From Aphanomyces cochlioides (taxonomy: Eukaryota > Oomycota > Saprolegniomycetes > Saprolegniales > Verrucalvaceae): a DNA stretch of 64,000 nucleotides. Each line of letters starts with the position of its first letter. Position 1 is the first letter of the stretch. The stretch is taken from contig JAHQRK010000015.1 in assembly GCA_019828595.1 (NCBI GenBank), positions 1,364,001-1,428,000 on the forward strand. Reading direction: 5' to 3'. This document shows positions 51,806-61,780 of the stretch, one piece after another. The notes below the pieces were generated by a model. The model was not told the DNA's origin and did not search any database. It saw nothing but the letters and a program-made list of their open reading frames with translations. The position numbers were made by a program, and so were the translations under genes.

Positions 51806-53860
51806 TCATCGTAGGGGCTTGAGGGAAACATTCCAGACGGTCAAACGTGTGAGATGGTGAGGGAGAAGGAGTCGTTTCTTGGTGGAGACAACGTCGTGGT
51901 CGAGTCGAAATGCATGGATGCGGAATAATCGCTTCTGGAAAAGGACATTCAAGACGAGAAATAAATACTGGTTGATGCCCACAAGGTATTCATCGTTCAC
52001 GGTGACAAATCCAAGCAGCCACACGCCGGACGGAGACACGTAGCGCGTCGTGCCACGCATGATATAGTCTTCGTCCGGCGCAACAAAACCAACCTGTTCA
52101 CCGACGATTTTCCCGACACTTCGTTCAAATTGCGTGAAATCCAAATCGTGAAGGGACAGTTGGTTGTAAAGCGTCGATCGAATTGTCCAGTGATTTGGTC
52201 TGCGTTTCATTGAACGTCGTCTTGTAATCAGCGTGATACTTTCCACACGCTGCGATGGTGCTGTTGGCCAAATGCGGTGGCGTCGATGTAATGGCGACGA
52301 AGCTGCCAAGAGGCACAGCGTCAGTGAAATCGAGACAGCCAAGACAAGCCAGGAACATTCCGTCAAAACGAGCTTAAAATTCGTTTCCGTGTTTTCGTGG
52401 ATGGCCCAGAGATCCATGCCACCAGTGCCTGGGATTAAATTCTCATTAAAATCGACCGTCAAGAACGCATGAGTGTCATCGCCGTACAATCCAAGACGCT
52501 CGACAATTTCGAGTCGGTAGGCAAAACAGAATGCGTATGCAATCACGACAGCAATGAGCTGAATGCGAATTCCTGTGAGGCTGGCGCAGACATACGTCAT
52601 GCCCAAACAAACCATCAAGCCATCGTCTCGGGTCATGTCTTCTAAATAGAGTGTCCCAACGAGACCCGTGCGATAGTTGCCTTGATTTAACGACGACTCG
52701 TAGGCATACCACCACGAGCCCCAGATGCAATCAAAGAGCAGAAGAATTGCTCGGGCTGTCGCACGTCGTTGAATCGCAGGATAAATGTCTGGGATCCAAA
52801 TTATGTTGTCATGACGCCATAGATTGACCATCACAAAGATCGACACGACGGTATTCAAGCCAATATTGAAACTAATGCCCATACCAATTAAGCAACGAAA
52901 CCATCCCCACGAGTCTTTGAAGAAATGGCTGTTGACATATTGAATCACCTTGGCATATTCAATCGGATCGTGTGGAAGCTCCCAGTAGTAATTGTCGTAG
53001 TTCGCTTGGATGTCAGGCGACTTGCGGTAAATCCCCTCCGTCCCCATAAAGGCCACGGACTCCCCCGTCGCGATGACCCGCGCTTGCCATCGACCAGACG
53101 GAGGAACATCAGAATCGAGTTGGACGGGAACAAAGGGAGCCCAGTCGTAGGGAAACGTAATGCTAATAGCTGCTTCGTATTTGGCTACATGATACGATAC
53201 CACGGAGCTCAAATCGTCAGTAAGTGCCATGGAAGATAATGGCGTCGTGGTGAAAATCGCCGCGCCGCCAGTCGTTGTCCGTTGCTCTTTGGGCAGTACA
53301 ATGTTAAGCGTTTGAATAAAAAAGGTGGTAAAGTTGGTCATCGCGTGATCGATGAGGAATACTTTGAACGTGGACGTGTCGGCTGACACACGTCCATCAA
53401 ATGCGCAATCAACAATGATCCTTTGGGTTGAAAGGTCCTCTAAATAGGGAAAGCCTGCCAGACTGTAATGTAGAAGAGGCCCGACAAACGAAATGTCATA
53501 GAGATGGTCTGCATCACTGGACATGTTACACGCTGAAGCTTGAAGACCTAGTTCTGAGGTCGTAGAATTGACTTCCAAGTAAGCAACAAAGTGGGAATTC
53601 TCTGGTGGCGCCAAATCAGTCAAAGTTTGGTTGATCTTGTCGGGATCCTGCAGCATTGACACTAGAAAAGGGACAATCTGTGGGCTGTTGTACGCATTGC
53701 TGGGTGAACTGCCGGTTTGAATGCCCAAGAGAAGATTTCGCGTCTGTTGAGAACCAGTCATTTCGTAATAAAAGACGACCAGTGCTGCAAAACAGGCGAG
53801 TAGGCGCTGCAGAGCCACATGCATACACTCCAAAGCACGTACGAGCTGCGACCGCCTCAT
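51806..53860 (-). CDS. Unknown multi-pass membrane protein (family of the two pseudogenes)
   Basis: 684 residues from the ATG at 53860. One hydrophobic helix (about 18-34) is followed by a roughly 280-residue ectodomain with many N-x-S/T sites and Cys residues. Then come about six helices: 'GMGISFNIGLNTVVSIFVMV', 'AILLLFDCIWGSWW', 'LMVCLGMTYVCASL', 'LIAVVIAYAFCFAYRL', 'WLVLAVSISLTLCLLA' and a weaker one near 'GINQYLFLVLNVLF'. Soluble basic tail. I recognise no domain. The ectodomain recurs in broken copies at 1-686 and 21779-22643, so this is a local multigene family, perhaps of surface sensors or channels. A CCAAT box (reverse of TTTTTGATTGGTTAAAA, about 54000) lies about 140 bp upstream. 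Confidence 0.82.
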   Translation of the reverse strand: MRRSQLVRALECMHVALQRLLACFAALVVFYYEMTGSQQTRNLLLGIQTGSSPSNAYNSPQIVPFLVSMLQDPDKINQTLTDLAPPENSHFVAYLEVNSTTSELGLQASACNMSSDADHLYDISFVGPLLHYSLAGFPYLEDLSTQRIIVDCAFDGRVSADTSTFKVFLIDHAMTNFTTFFIQTLNIVLPKEQRTTTGGAAIFTTTPLSSMALTDDLSSVVSYHVAKYEAAISITFPYDWAPFVPVQLDSDVPPSGRWQARVIATGESVAFMGTEGIYRKSPDIQANYDNYYWELPHDPIEYAKVIQYVNSHFFKDSWGWFRCLIGMGISFNIGLNTVVSIFVMVNLWRHDNIIWIPDIYPAIQRRATARAILLLFDCIWGSWWYAYESSLNQGNYRTGLVGTLYLEDMTRDDGLMVCLGMTYVCASLTGIRIQLIAVVIAYAFCFAYRLEIVERLGLYGDDTHAFLTVDFNENLIPGTGGMDLWAIHENTETNFKLVLTECSWLVLAVSISLTLCLLAASSPLHRRHRIWPTAPSQRVESITLITRRRSMKRRPNHWTIRSTLYNQLSLHDLDFTQFERSVGKIVGEQVGFVAPDEDYIMRGTTRYVSPSGVWLLGFVTVNDEYLVGINQYLFLVLNVLFQKRLFRIHAFRLDHDVVSTKKRLLLPHHLTRLTVWNVSLKPLR

Positions 53861-54335
53861 TGACCGCAACGCAAGCTACGGCAAGTTATTTCTGTCGTGC
53901 TAAATATGGATTGCGGATGTTGCCGTGTCCAAATTCATGTGGAGTGTTGTTTGTGATATTATTCTCACACTCTCAAGTGTCTTATCTCTAATTTATCAAT
54001 TTTTGATTGGTTAAAAATAAAAATTATCCAGTAAAATGACACACAATGTCAAGTTGATGACCCAGATGGGGATGAATTATCCGCTCGTGTGACTTTGAGG
54101 TATCGACTTTTGATTTAGCCGGTCTTTTGCTCCGAGACTCTTTGACCAAAGATATTGCTAGAGTTGTCCGCAGTGCATATTGCTTTCAAAATCAAAGAGA
54201 CGATTGCCCATGCGGCCGATATTTGACTTGAATCCAAGTTTCTGATGGAAAGGCTGAAAAACAAAACCGTTGACATGGTTCAAAGGCAATACTAGTACGT
54301 TCGATGAAGGGGTCAATCGTAGCTCATAACACATA
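53861..54335. other. Intergenic, promoter side of the membrane-protein gene
   Basis: Contains the CCAAT box near 54000. No gene recognised. Confidence 0.4.
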
Positions 54336-54725
54336 ATGCATAGAAAAAAGTTCCGACAGAACTACCAGTATATTCACAGAAAGAAACCTCGTCAAAACCT
54401 TGCTTTATCTTTTTGGTTCCAGGAAACGATTGGATGTTTTATCCGAAATCCGAATATTCTCGAGCGTGCAAAGCTCAAGTACTTCTTAATGGTGTTTGAG
54501 AATGCAAGAGAGTCTAATCACCAGCACGTTTGGTATCCTTGTGTGCATTTCTTCTTGAAGTGCGAGAATTCCAATGACGAATTCATCGACTTTGAATTAT
54601 CCGGAATCTGCCAACAGGACCAGAAGAAGATGCTGTTATGCTGTTGCAACGACCGCAGCGACAAATTTTCCCGCAAATGTGATCAGTTACTCACGATGGG
54701 ACTCACATCCAAACTCAACATTTAG
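54336..54725 (+). CDS. Hypothetical small protein, doubtful
   Basis: 129-codon frame from an ATG, basic N terminus (MHRKKF..) and a Cys-rich C-terminal half (LLCCCNDRSDKFSRKC). No family recognised and no homologue in the window. Could be a chance frame. Confidence 0.25.
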   Translation: MHRKKFRQNYQYIHRKKPRQNLALSFWFQETIGCFIRNPNILERAKLKYFLMVFENARESNHQHVWYPCVHFFLKCENSNDEFIDFELSGICQQDQKKMLLCCCNDRSDKFSRKCDQLLTMGLTSKLNI

Positions 54726-55201
54726 GTCGTTTCAACCTCCATCACCCTTCTAACGGATGTGAAGACTTGCCAGCAGTCTTAAGAAGCCTTGGAGTCCAAT
54801 ATACTTCAGAGCAGAGAGTCCTTCAAAGAAACCAAGTGTCCAACATTGTTGATATGCAATATCAAATTATAGAGGTTTTATCCAACTAAGCCTTGGATAC
54901 TTGAAGTCTTTCCTGTGAAAATCGATGACAAGGCCACCAGTCACTTTGCAGTTTTTATAAATTCTCACAGGTTTCAAGCCAGTTTGCCCTTTGGCATTCG
55001 TTTTCAACGCATGCCTGTTTTACAAATTTATAGACTGTGTGACAAATAATTTTTCTTATTTGTCATACCTACTCATAGAATTGGCAGGATTTATTTGTAG
55101 TCTATACTACACATCGTTGTTTGAGCGTGCATTACGTATGGCATCAGCAGGTGGCTCCTACCCCATTCTCTCACTTTTCCGGCGTCCGTCGCATTCGAAC
55201 A
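54726..55201. other. Intergenic, promoter side of the receptor-like kinase
   Basis: About 475 bp. The kinase frame stays open upstream to about 55121, but the first ATG in frame is at 55202. Confidence 0.4.
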
Positions 55202-56872
55202 ATGCGTCTACCCCAGCAGCTTGTGGTCGCTGCGGTGATCTCGGTCGTCGGTGGCACAAAGATGGACACGTTTACCAAGTGTTCGACTGAAGTCAGTAAC
55301 AACTATACGACAAAGCAAACGAGCCAAATCATTGCGTGTCAAAAGGCGTTGAATGTGAATGATGGACTCTTGACCGTCGCAGGCTTCTGTAAGCAAGACG
55401 ATTGCTTGCAACTCGTCCAAGATTCTGCGTCGTGGACGTGCAGGCCAAACACATCCCAATTCATCCCGACCAATTTTTGCAACGCAACGTGCCAGGCATT
55501 GGTACCCAAGATGCAAAGCAACAAGGACCAGTGCTCTCTTGTCGATACCAAAGGACTCTACTTATATTGCCCTCTCTGCCAACAGTTCAACAACGATGCC
55601 GATAACTTCGTCGAAACGTGCGGCTTCTGGGACTCTGCCTTGACTATCATCGCCACGTTGTCCAACTCAACGGATAAGTGCAATGCCAAGAACGGAACAC
55701 CAGTCCCAAGCACGACAAAAGCCGCTAGCAGCTCAATCACTTACATCATTGTTGGTGTTGTCGGCGGCGTCGTTGTCCTTGGTGTGATTGCTTTCTTCTG
55801 CTTGCGAAAGAAGCGCGGTGGAAAGGGAGGACCTGACTACCGATCAGGTTCGCATTTGAACTCCATGCGCTCCCGTCGCTCGGGCACAGACTCAGGTGGC
55901 CCTTCAACGGGCAATCAATTTGCCCAAGTGACGATGCAAAACGACATTCGATTCGACCCAGACTTGGCTCAATTCCGTATTCCCCAACAAGACATTCAAA
56001 ATATTTCTCTCTTGGTCAAGGGTGGCTACGGTGTCGTTTTCCACGCTACATTTGGCAAGATAGACGTCGCCATGAAGCAGCTCTTGCCATCGAAGGCGAA
56101 AGACCCCAACGCGATTCAAGACTTTATGAACGAAATTCGTTTGTGTGCCCGTTTGGAACACCCCAAGATCGTCAAATTTGTTGGTATCTCATGGTCGACG
56201 TTGCAAGATTTGGCCGTGTTGTCCGAGTTCATGACCAACGGTGACGTGACGGGTCTTATCCGCAAGGAACGCAAGAAGCCTGAAAATCAACGCTCGTTCC
56301 AATGGTTCCCAAGTGGCGATGGTGGTCCATGCAAGACTGCCGTTGCTGCTGATGTGATTGATGCCCTTGTCTATCTCCATTCGTTCCAGCCTACTGTCAT
56401 CCATCGTGATCTCAAGTCCAAGAACGTCCTCTTGAGTGAAACTTGGGAAGCCAAGTTGAGTGATTTTGGTATTTCCCGTGTCACGAGTTTAGAAGAAACC
56501 ATGACCTCCAACATTGGTACGGTGGCTTGGATTGCTCCTGAAGTGTTGACGGGTGGCCGATACACGGAGAAGGCAGATATTTACTCGTTTGGTGTGCTTT
56601 TGTCGGAACTTGATACACTTCAAGTCCCATACGCTGAGATGTTGGGCAAGTCAAAGGAGAATGGCTTCTCGAATGCCCGTCTTGCCATGATGGTGAGTGA
56701 AGGCTCGCTCCAACCTTCTTTCACGGAGGGCATGCCTGAAAAGCTTCTCTCGATTGCACAAGCATGTTTGAGTTTCCATGACGTTGAACGTCCTTCTGCG
56801 ATGCAATTGTCGTACCAATTGCACAACATTTTGAAGGAATTCCACACCGAGTTGGAACAAGAATATGCATAG
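55202..56872 (+). CDS. Receptor-like TKL protein kinase, catalytically intact
   Basis: 556 residues. Signal peptide-like start (MRLPQQLVVAAVISVVGG), an ectodomain of about 155 residues with 12 Cys, one transmembrane helix at about 179-200 followed by RKKR, a Ser/Gly-rich juxtamembrane stretch, then a kinase domain to about 545. Glycine loop VKGGYGVVF, beta-3 Lys in VAMK, alpha-C Glu in MNEIRL, HRDLKSKNVLL, DFGISR, APEVL and a late Arg (VERPSA) are all present, so it should be an active Ser/Thr or dual-specificity kinase of the TKL group. The C-lobe 'DIYSFGVLLSELDTLQVPY' resembles that of the pseudokinase array. Ligand unknown; the ectodomain Cys spacing does not match a family I can name. Confidence 0.92.
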   Translation: MRLPQQLVVAAVISVVGGTKMDTFTKCSTEVSNNYTTKQTSQIIACQKALNVNDGLLTVAGFCKQDDCLQLVQDSASWTCRPNTSQFIPTNFCNATCQALVPKMQSNKDQCSLVDTKGLYLYCPLCQQFNNDADNFVETCGFWDSALTIIATLSNSTDKCNAKNGTPVPSTTKAASSSITYIIVGVVGGVVVLGVIAFFCLRKKRGGKGGPDYRSGSHLNSMRSRRSGTDSGGPSTGNQFAQVTMQNDIRFDPDLAQFRIPQQDIQNISLLVKGGYGVVFHATFGKIDVAMKQLLPSKAKDPNAIQDFMNEIRLCARLEHPKIVKFVGISWSTLQDLAVLSEFMTNGDVTGLIRKERKKPENQRSFQWFPSGDGGPCKTAVAADVIDALVYLHSFQPTVIHRDLKSKNVLLSETWEAKLSDFGISRVTSLEETMTSNIGTVAWIAPEVLTGGRYTEKADIYSFGVLLSELDTLQVPYAEMLGKSKENGFSNARLAMMVSEGSLQPSFTEGMPEKLLSIAQACLSFHDVERPSAMQLSYQLHNILKEFHTELEQEYA

Positions 56873-57634
56873 AGAAGGGTCTTGTTGAGATAGTTTTTCA
56901 TAAATGAAATGCATGTTGTTGGTCCCAACTAAAAACATTCTCCACAATTGCAATTAGAGCAATGACAAGTTCAATAACTTTGGCTTGAGGCAGCGATGCC
57001 TCATGCAAGTTGCCCTTGTGCCAAATCAAATTATACGCAGGGGGCGCCTGAAATTTTGTCAGATGTCCAAGCAACCGCATTACGAACAATCAGAGAAACG
57101 GGGGGATGTTTGTTGGACTCTCTCATTTTTCCTCGATTTCTGATACAGCAATTTTTTTCTTTGTGGGTTTGGCTGAGGTATTCGGGGGTACACTTTGGCT
57201 CTCTTATCGTGTTGGGATCTGGTAGGCAAGCTCAAGCGGCAAGGAATTTCAGAAGTGTCAACATGTATTTAAGGGGTGATAGTTTTTCGAGTAGGAGTGT
57301 AGGAAATATCTATCCCCCCGTTAATGCTATCCCCCGTCAAGTTCATTTTTGATGCATTTTTACTTGAATATCCCAACCGACCACTTTACAAAGTTCAGCC
57401 CCTTCAAGCGCGGTAAGAGTGCCAAGCTTCTGGATGTCATCGCGAATCATAAGGAATTTGAGGGGGGGGAAAGAGGGGGACTTGATCACGATTGTTAATT
57501 TGCCAAGATAACGAAAGTTCAGTGAAAACCTGAATAAATACTGTGATAATTCAATTTCAGTAGACTAGTATTACTTAGTATACTATTAGCGGCTATTAAT
57601 AGTAACACTATCTTGTTCAGCTGGTTTTTCACTT
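56873..57634. other. Intergenic, no gene recognised
   Basis: About 760 bp between the receptor kinase and its broken paralogue. Confidence 0.4.
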
Positions 57635-58147
57635 GTGCGACGGAAGGCTCCTTGGTGGTTTATGCCTCATTGTTCTGGGTGCCGTCGCATTCTAAATACA
57701 CGACTCTTCCAGCAGCTTTTCGTGGGTATTGCGCTTAATGTTATCCGTAGCACGAGCAGTGCCAATATTCCCGATTGCTCTGCTGACGTCACCGAGAGGT
57801 ATACTGTACTCGACAGCAAGGACACCCAAATAAAGCTGTGCCAGACGGCTTTGAATATCTCTTCCGGTGTACTCCCGAGTGCGACAGATTTCTCTGTCAA
57901 AGGCGAGTGCACACAGCTCGTGCAAGATGCAGCATCTTGGCATGTACCATATTTGACATGTTATAGCGGTGTATTTTTAAGGTGCACAAAATTGAATTTG
58001 TATGCACAGGAAAACTTTGAACGGAAATACCTCTAATATTCAATAAAAATCAAATGCTGAGGTTTTTTCAAATTCAATTGACCTAAGCTAAGAGTGTACT
58101 GATGGACGCAATTTGGAAAATGATCATTATGCGCTTAATGGCCATGT

Positions 58148-58173
58148 CTTTGACAGGGCGTGACCTGTCAAAG
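58148..58173. repeat. Hairpin in the pseudogene insertion
   Basis: CTTTGACAGG, six-base loop, CCTGTCAAAG: 10-bp perfect arms within the extra 245 bp of the receptor-kinase pseudogene. Confidence 0.55.
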
Positions 58174-59111
58174 TTGGGTCTAATCTCTCAATTCTGTGGT
58201 AGACCAAACACAACCCAATTGATTCCGACACACTTTTGCGATAAATGGTGCCAGGTTTGGCTCTCATCGATGCAATCGATCAAGGACCAATGCTCGCGAC
58301 TGGATCCCAATGGCTTCTACTTGTATTGTCCTTACTGCATTGACATTACCAACGGAGCGGATCGATTTGTCGAACCCTGTGGCATTTGGGAATCTGCCTT
58401 GTCGTTTCTTACCAAAGTGTCCAACTGGACTGATCTCTGCGAGTACAGGAACGGAATCTCCATCCCAGACATAGCTTCTCGTGCCAATACCTCGACAATG
58501 TACATCGTCGTTGGAGTTGCGGGCATCGCTGTTGTCGTTGGTATGTTTGCTGCGATGTGCTGGCGAAGGAAGCAAGGGGATGATGAGATAGCTGATTATC
58601 GCCCACACCAGCTCTTGAAATCCATGAGCCCACGTCGACTCTCGTGGTTCAACCGTAAACACTCAATTTGTCCACATGAGGATACAGCGCGATATTCGTT
58701 TCGACCCTGTCTTGGCCAAACTCCGCATTCCCCAACAAGAAATTCAAAATGTTTCGATCTTGGTCAAAGGAAGCTACAGGGCCATCTTCCGCGCGACGTT
58801 GGGTGAGACTGATGTTGCAATTAAGAAGCTTTTGCCCTCGAAAGCCAAAGATCTGAGTGCGATTCAAGAATTTATGAACGAACTCCGACTTTGCGCCTGT
58901 TTGAAACATCCCAAGATTGTCAAATTCGTTGGTATGTCAAAGTTGCAAAACTTGGCCGTGCTATCTGAGTTTATGAGCAATGGTAATGTTACGGGTCTTG
59001 TGCGCAAGGAACGTGAGAAACCTGAAAGCGGACGAAAGCTCCAATGGTTCCCAAGCGACGACGGCTGCCTGTGCAAGACGTCGTTTGCCGCCGATGTGAT
59101 CGAGGCCCATG

Positions 59112-59116
59112 CCTAC
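59112..59116 (+). repeat. Putative target-site duplication, left (CCTAC)
   Basis: The five bases before the 5' LTR. The right-hand copy would lie outside the window. Confidence 0.3.
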
Positions 59117-59330
59117 TGTAGCGATCCTGAGCCACCGGTTTGGCTCAGGACTTCGGCTGAATGCTGTAACGCAGTTTACGACTTAGAAAACTAGCGTAAA
59201 CGCCCCTCAACACCAACCAAAGCGATGTGACAATAGGATGTGGCTTAAAGTTACAAGGATGTGCTAGATTAGAGTTAAGTTGAGATCTAATTCATTCTAC
59301 AATTTGCCTTCCTCTGCCTAGTTTGCTACA
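59117..59330 (+). repeat. 5' LTR of the second retrotransposon
   Basis: Starts TGTAGC and ends GCTACA, a perfect 6-bp inverted end pair, and is followed two bases later by a primer-binding site. Homology to the receptor kinase stops exactly at its left edge. Confidence 0.75.
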
Positions 59331-59332
59331 TT

Positions 59333-59348
59333 TGGTAGCACTTCTTGG
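59333..59348 (+). promoter_or_regulatory. Primer-binding site, initiator-tRNA-Met type
   Basis: TGGTAGCACTTCTTGG two bases after the LTR. The first eight bases equal the complement of the usual eukaryotic initiator tRNA-Met 3' end (..TGCTACCA); the rest differs. Confidence 0.5.
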
Positions 59349-59593
59349 TTGCCTTTACCTTTTCCCCTCTGTCCCTGGGTGTCCCTCTCTGTCCCTGTCC
59401 CTCAACCTTGTTTGCCAAGGTATTTCAACTGTCTTCTCGAAGCGGTTGTGTGGTCATTTTACTCGACATCACAGTATTTCTCCACGAGTGGGTCCGCGTT
59501 GTTAGTCTCTTTTGAGCAGAATCGCCACTCGACTGAAGGAGTAAAGTACTAGTCTTGTGAATAATCCATACACAGTCTAAGAGTGATCTATAG

Positions 59594-59968
59594 ATGCCTA
59601 GAAGCAACAATCGCGTTTCAAGCGTACACCAATTAGCGGCTGCCGAATCTATCGCGGATTTGTTCTCGACTCACAGCGAAGCGATCAAGTTGCGTGCTGA
59701 CATCTACCGACTCTGCTCGTTCCAAAGCGTGGTCATCAAGAAACTGCGTGCCCTAATCCCTGAAGCAAAAAACTCCGACGCGCGCAACATACTGCAAGCT
59801 CTTACGGATAACCTTATCCGGCGCGACACTCAAGTCGAAAATCTGATCAGTGGGACCCTCGACCGCGACATCGTCAATTACCGCGCAGCCCGCCTCAAGA
59901 AGAAAGCAGCCAATCAAAATCAAGAAAAGCGAAATCCAAGTCGAAGACGAAGAAAAGTCAAAAAATAG
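59594..59968 (+). CDS. Leader ORF of the second retrotransposon
   Basis: 124 codons, ATG at 59594. Helical and charged in the middle, ending in a Lys/Arg-rich tail (RRRRKVKK). It precedes gag by about 125 bp of A-rich sequence, in a different frame. I recognise no domain. It may be an N-terminal gag segment separated by decay, or an extra small RNA-binding protein. Confidence 0.5.
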   Translation: MPRSNNRVSSVHQLAAAESIADLFSTHSEAIKLRADIYRLCSFQSVVIKKLRALIPEAKNSDARNILQALTDNLIRRDTQVENLISGTLDRDIVNYRAARLKKKAANQNQEKRNPSRRRRKVKK

Positions 59969-60091
59969 AAAAAGAATAGCTTAGTCTTTTTAAGAAAACA
60001 AAAAGACAGCAAAAAAAAGAAAATAGAACAAAGTTAGAAAAAGAATTCAAAACAAAACACTTTCAAGAAAAATAATATCAGAAAAAAAAAG

Positions 60092-61780
60092 ATGGTAGAA
60101 TTAGAGCAATTACTTGCAACAATGTTAGAAACAATTCAGAGATTAGAGAAAAATTTGGAAGAAGTCTCCAAGACACAATCCCTTCAAGTTGAAGTCCAAA
60201 AAGAAAGCAACAAGCGACATGAAGAAAGTCGACGTGGTCAAGAATACAAAGTTGAAGGCCTTACAATGCCGAAGTATCACGGAAGAATGGACGAAAGCAT
60301 AAGTCTATACATACATCAAGTAAACACATATTTCAAGGCGAAAAACATCGACCCTAAACTGAATCAAGAGACGCATACAAGATGCATTGCCATGGTCGTA
60401 GCCAACTTTCGGGGCTTAGCAGCAGCCTGGTATCAAGACCGCCTACGTACAAGTGGCGAACCACCAAAAACACTCCTCGAACTCGAAGAAGAACTCCGAT
60501 ATGAATTCGAGCCCGATGACTTACAAGACCGCATCCGCGACCAACTCTACGAGTTGAAGCAAGCTAACTGCGCCAATTTAATGGACTATGTCGGCAAGTT
60601 CCGCCGTATTTGCACTCAAGTCCAAGACATGACCGAGCGCGACAAGATATCCTTTTTCCAACGCGGCCTACGAACAAGAACAAGAGAAGAAGTTCAATAT
60701 AGAAGATGTGAATCAGTAACCGAAGCCATTCAAGTAGCTCTAGACTTTGAGCGAGCGCATAGTTTCACTCTCGGAAACAATGGAAGAGACTCCCGCCACC
60801 AGCAACGCCGTGACCAACACCACAGACCACGATTCCAACGCAATCACCAAGGCAATGACCAGCGACAACGACCAAACAATCAAGACTCAAGACATTTTTC
60901 TTCTTTCCGTCAACCGCAGCCAGAGCGTGACGAATATGACATGGAAGTCGATAACGCGCAAATGAATCGAAACTCTCAGCGTGGTCCTCGAACCTGCTAC
61001 AAGTGCGGCCGAGTTGGCCATCTAGCCAATGTCTGCAGAAGCTCTCAACGGTTTCACCAGAACAACCAAAACAACAATTTCCGCCGTTCAAACCACAACA
61101 ACAGTGCAGTAACTTTCTCTGGAACACAATCATCTCGTCCAACTAACCGACAACACAATGTTCAAGTTCAAGAAGCCGAAGACAGCGATGAAGAAGAAGA
61201 AATTGAAGTGATCAACACGCACGTTGCTCAAAGCAAGTACAAGGAAGTCCTAACGGAAAATCAACTGATGATTTCAGAAGGTCAACTGGATGGAAAGCCA
61301 GTAAAGATTTTAATTGACAGCGGTGCTACAAACCTTTTGTGCCGTCCTGGCCTCTGTGACCAAGTCATTCGGGAAAAAGAAGCCATCATTGAAGGATTTG
61401 ACGGACAAAACTCTGGCGTAAAACGAGTAAATGAAGCTGTAGGCTCTCTCGTTCTCGAAGGAATGTCTTTTCCCAACTTACCGTTTACGGAATGGGATCT
61501 GGGTGCGAAGAAATTTGACGTGATTTTGGGACAACCATGGTTCCATCGCTTTAATCCCATTGTGGATTGGAGAAATCACAAGATTTTATCGATCAATGGA
61601 AGTGTAGTCAAGGAAGGAAGCGACAACTCAAGCGACGGATGGATTCTCAAGATTACGACAGTCAAGGAAGTTCAAGAAAACCTTCACCCTGCCATCAAAA
61701 CACTCCTAACAAAGTATAAAGATGTGTTTCCTAAAGAACCGACGCACTGCCTCCAAAACGAGGAATTGAATTCGATTTGA
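60092..61780 (+). CDS. gag: Gag-protease polyprotein of the second retrotransposon
   Basis: 562 codons from an ATG. Residues 1-50 coiled coil; about 55-225 a retrotransposon-gag capsid region (MPKYHGRMDESISLYIHQVN, WYQDRL, 'LMDYVGKFRRICTQVQDM'). A CCHC knuckle, CYKCGRVGHLANVC, lies near residue 305. Aspartic protease with ILIDSGATN near 410 and 'DVILGQPWF'. The frame ends in 'EPTHCLQNEELNSI', but the neighbouring frame gives the expected 'LPPKRGIEFDLTMRP', so a one-base shift at about 61747 separates gag-protease from pol. Confidence 0.85.
   Translation: MVELEQLLATMLETIQRLEKNLEEVSKTQSLQVEVQKESNKRHEESRRGQEYKVEGLTMPKYHGRMDESISLYIHQVNTYFKAKNIDPKLNQETHTRCIAMVVANFRGLAAAWYQDRLRTSGEPPKTLLELEEELRYEFEPDDLQDRIRDQLYELKQANCANLMDYVGKFRRICTQVQDMTERDKISFFQRGLRTRTREEVQYRRCESVTEAIQVALDFERAHSFTLGNNGRDSRHQQRRDQHHRPRFQRNHQGNDQRQRPNNQDSRHFSSFRQPQPERDEYDMEVDNAQMNRNSQRGPRTCYKCGRVGHLANVCRSSQRFHQNNQNNNFRRSNHNNSAVTFSGTQSSRPTNRQHNVQVQEAEDSDEEEEIEVINTHVAQSKYKEVLTENQLMISEGQLDGKPVKILIDSGATNLLCRPGLCDQVIREKEAIIEGFDGQNSGVKRVNEAVGSLVLEGMSFPNLPFTEWDLGAKKFDVILGQPWFHRFNPIVDWRNHKILSINGSVVKEGSDNSSDGWILKITTVKEVQENLHPAIKTLLTKYKDVFPKEPTHCLQNEELNSI

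Larger units (their letters stand above)
57635..59116 (+). pseudogene. Receptor-like TKL kinase pseudogene, cut by a retrotransposon
   Basis: Paralogue of 55202-56872. Ectodomain part 1 (57660-57945, ..TQLVQDAASWH) is separated from part 2 (from about 58193, CGRPNTTQLIPTHFC) by about 245 bp that look like an insertion, not an intron, because no splice-site pair restores the frame. The transmembrane helix (MYIVVGVAGIAVVVGMF) is followed by a frameshift near 58670. The kinase N-lobe continues in another frame (LVKGSYRAIFRATLG, Lys in VAIKK) up to '..FAADVIEAHAY', exactly before the 5' LTR at 59117. The catalytic loop and C-lobe would lie beyond the element, outside the window. Confidence 0.85.

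Noticed and set aside
57946..58192. Intron in the receptor-kinase pseudogene
   Set aside because: No GT-AG pair restores the homologous frame, and the intact paralogue has no intron there. An insertion fits better.
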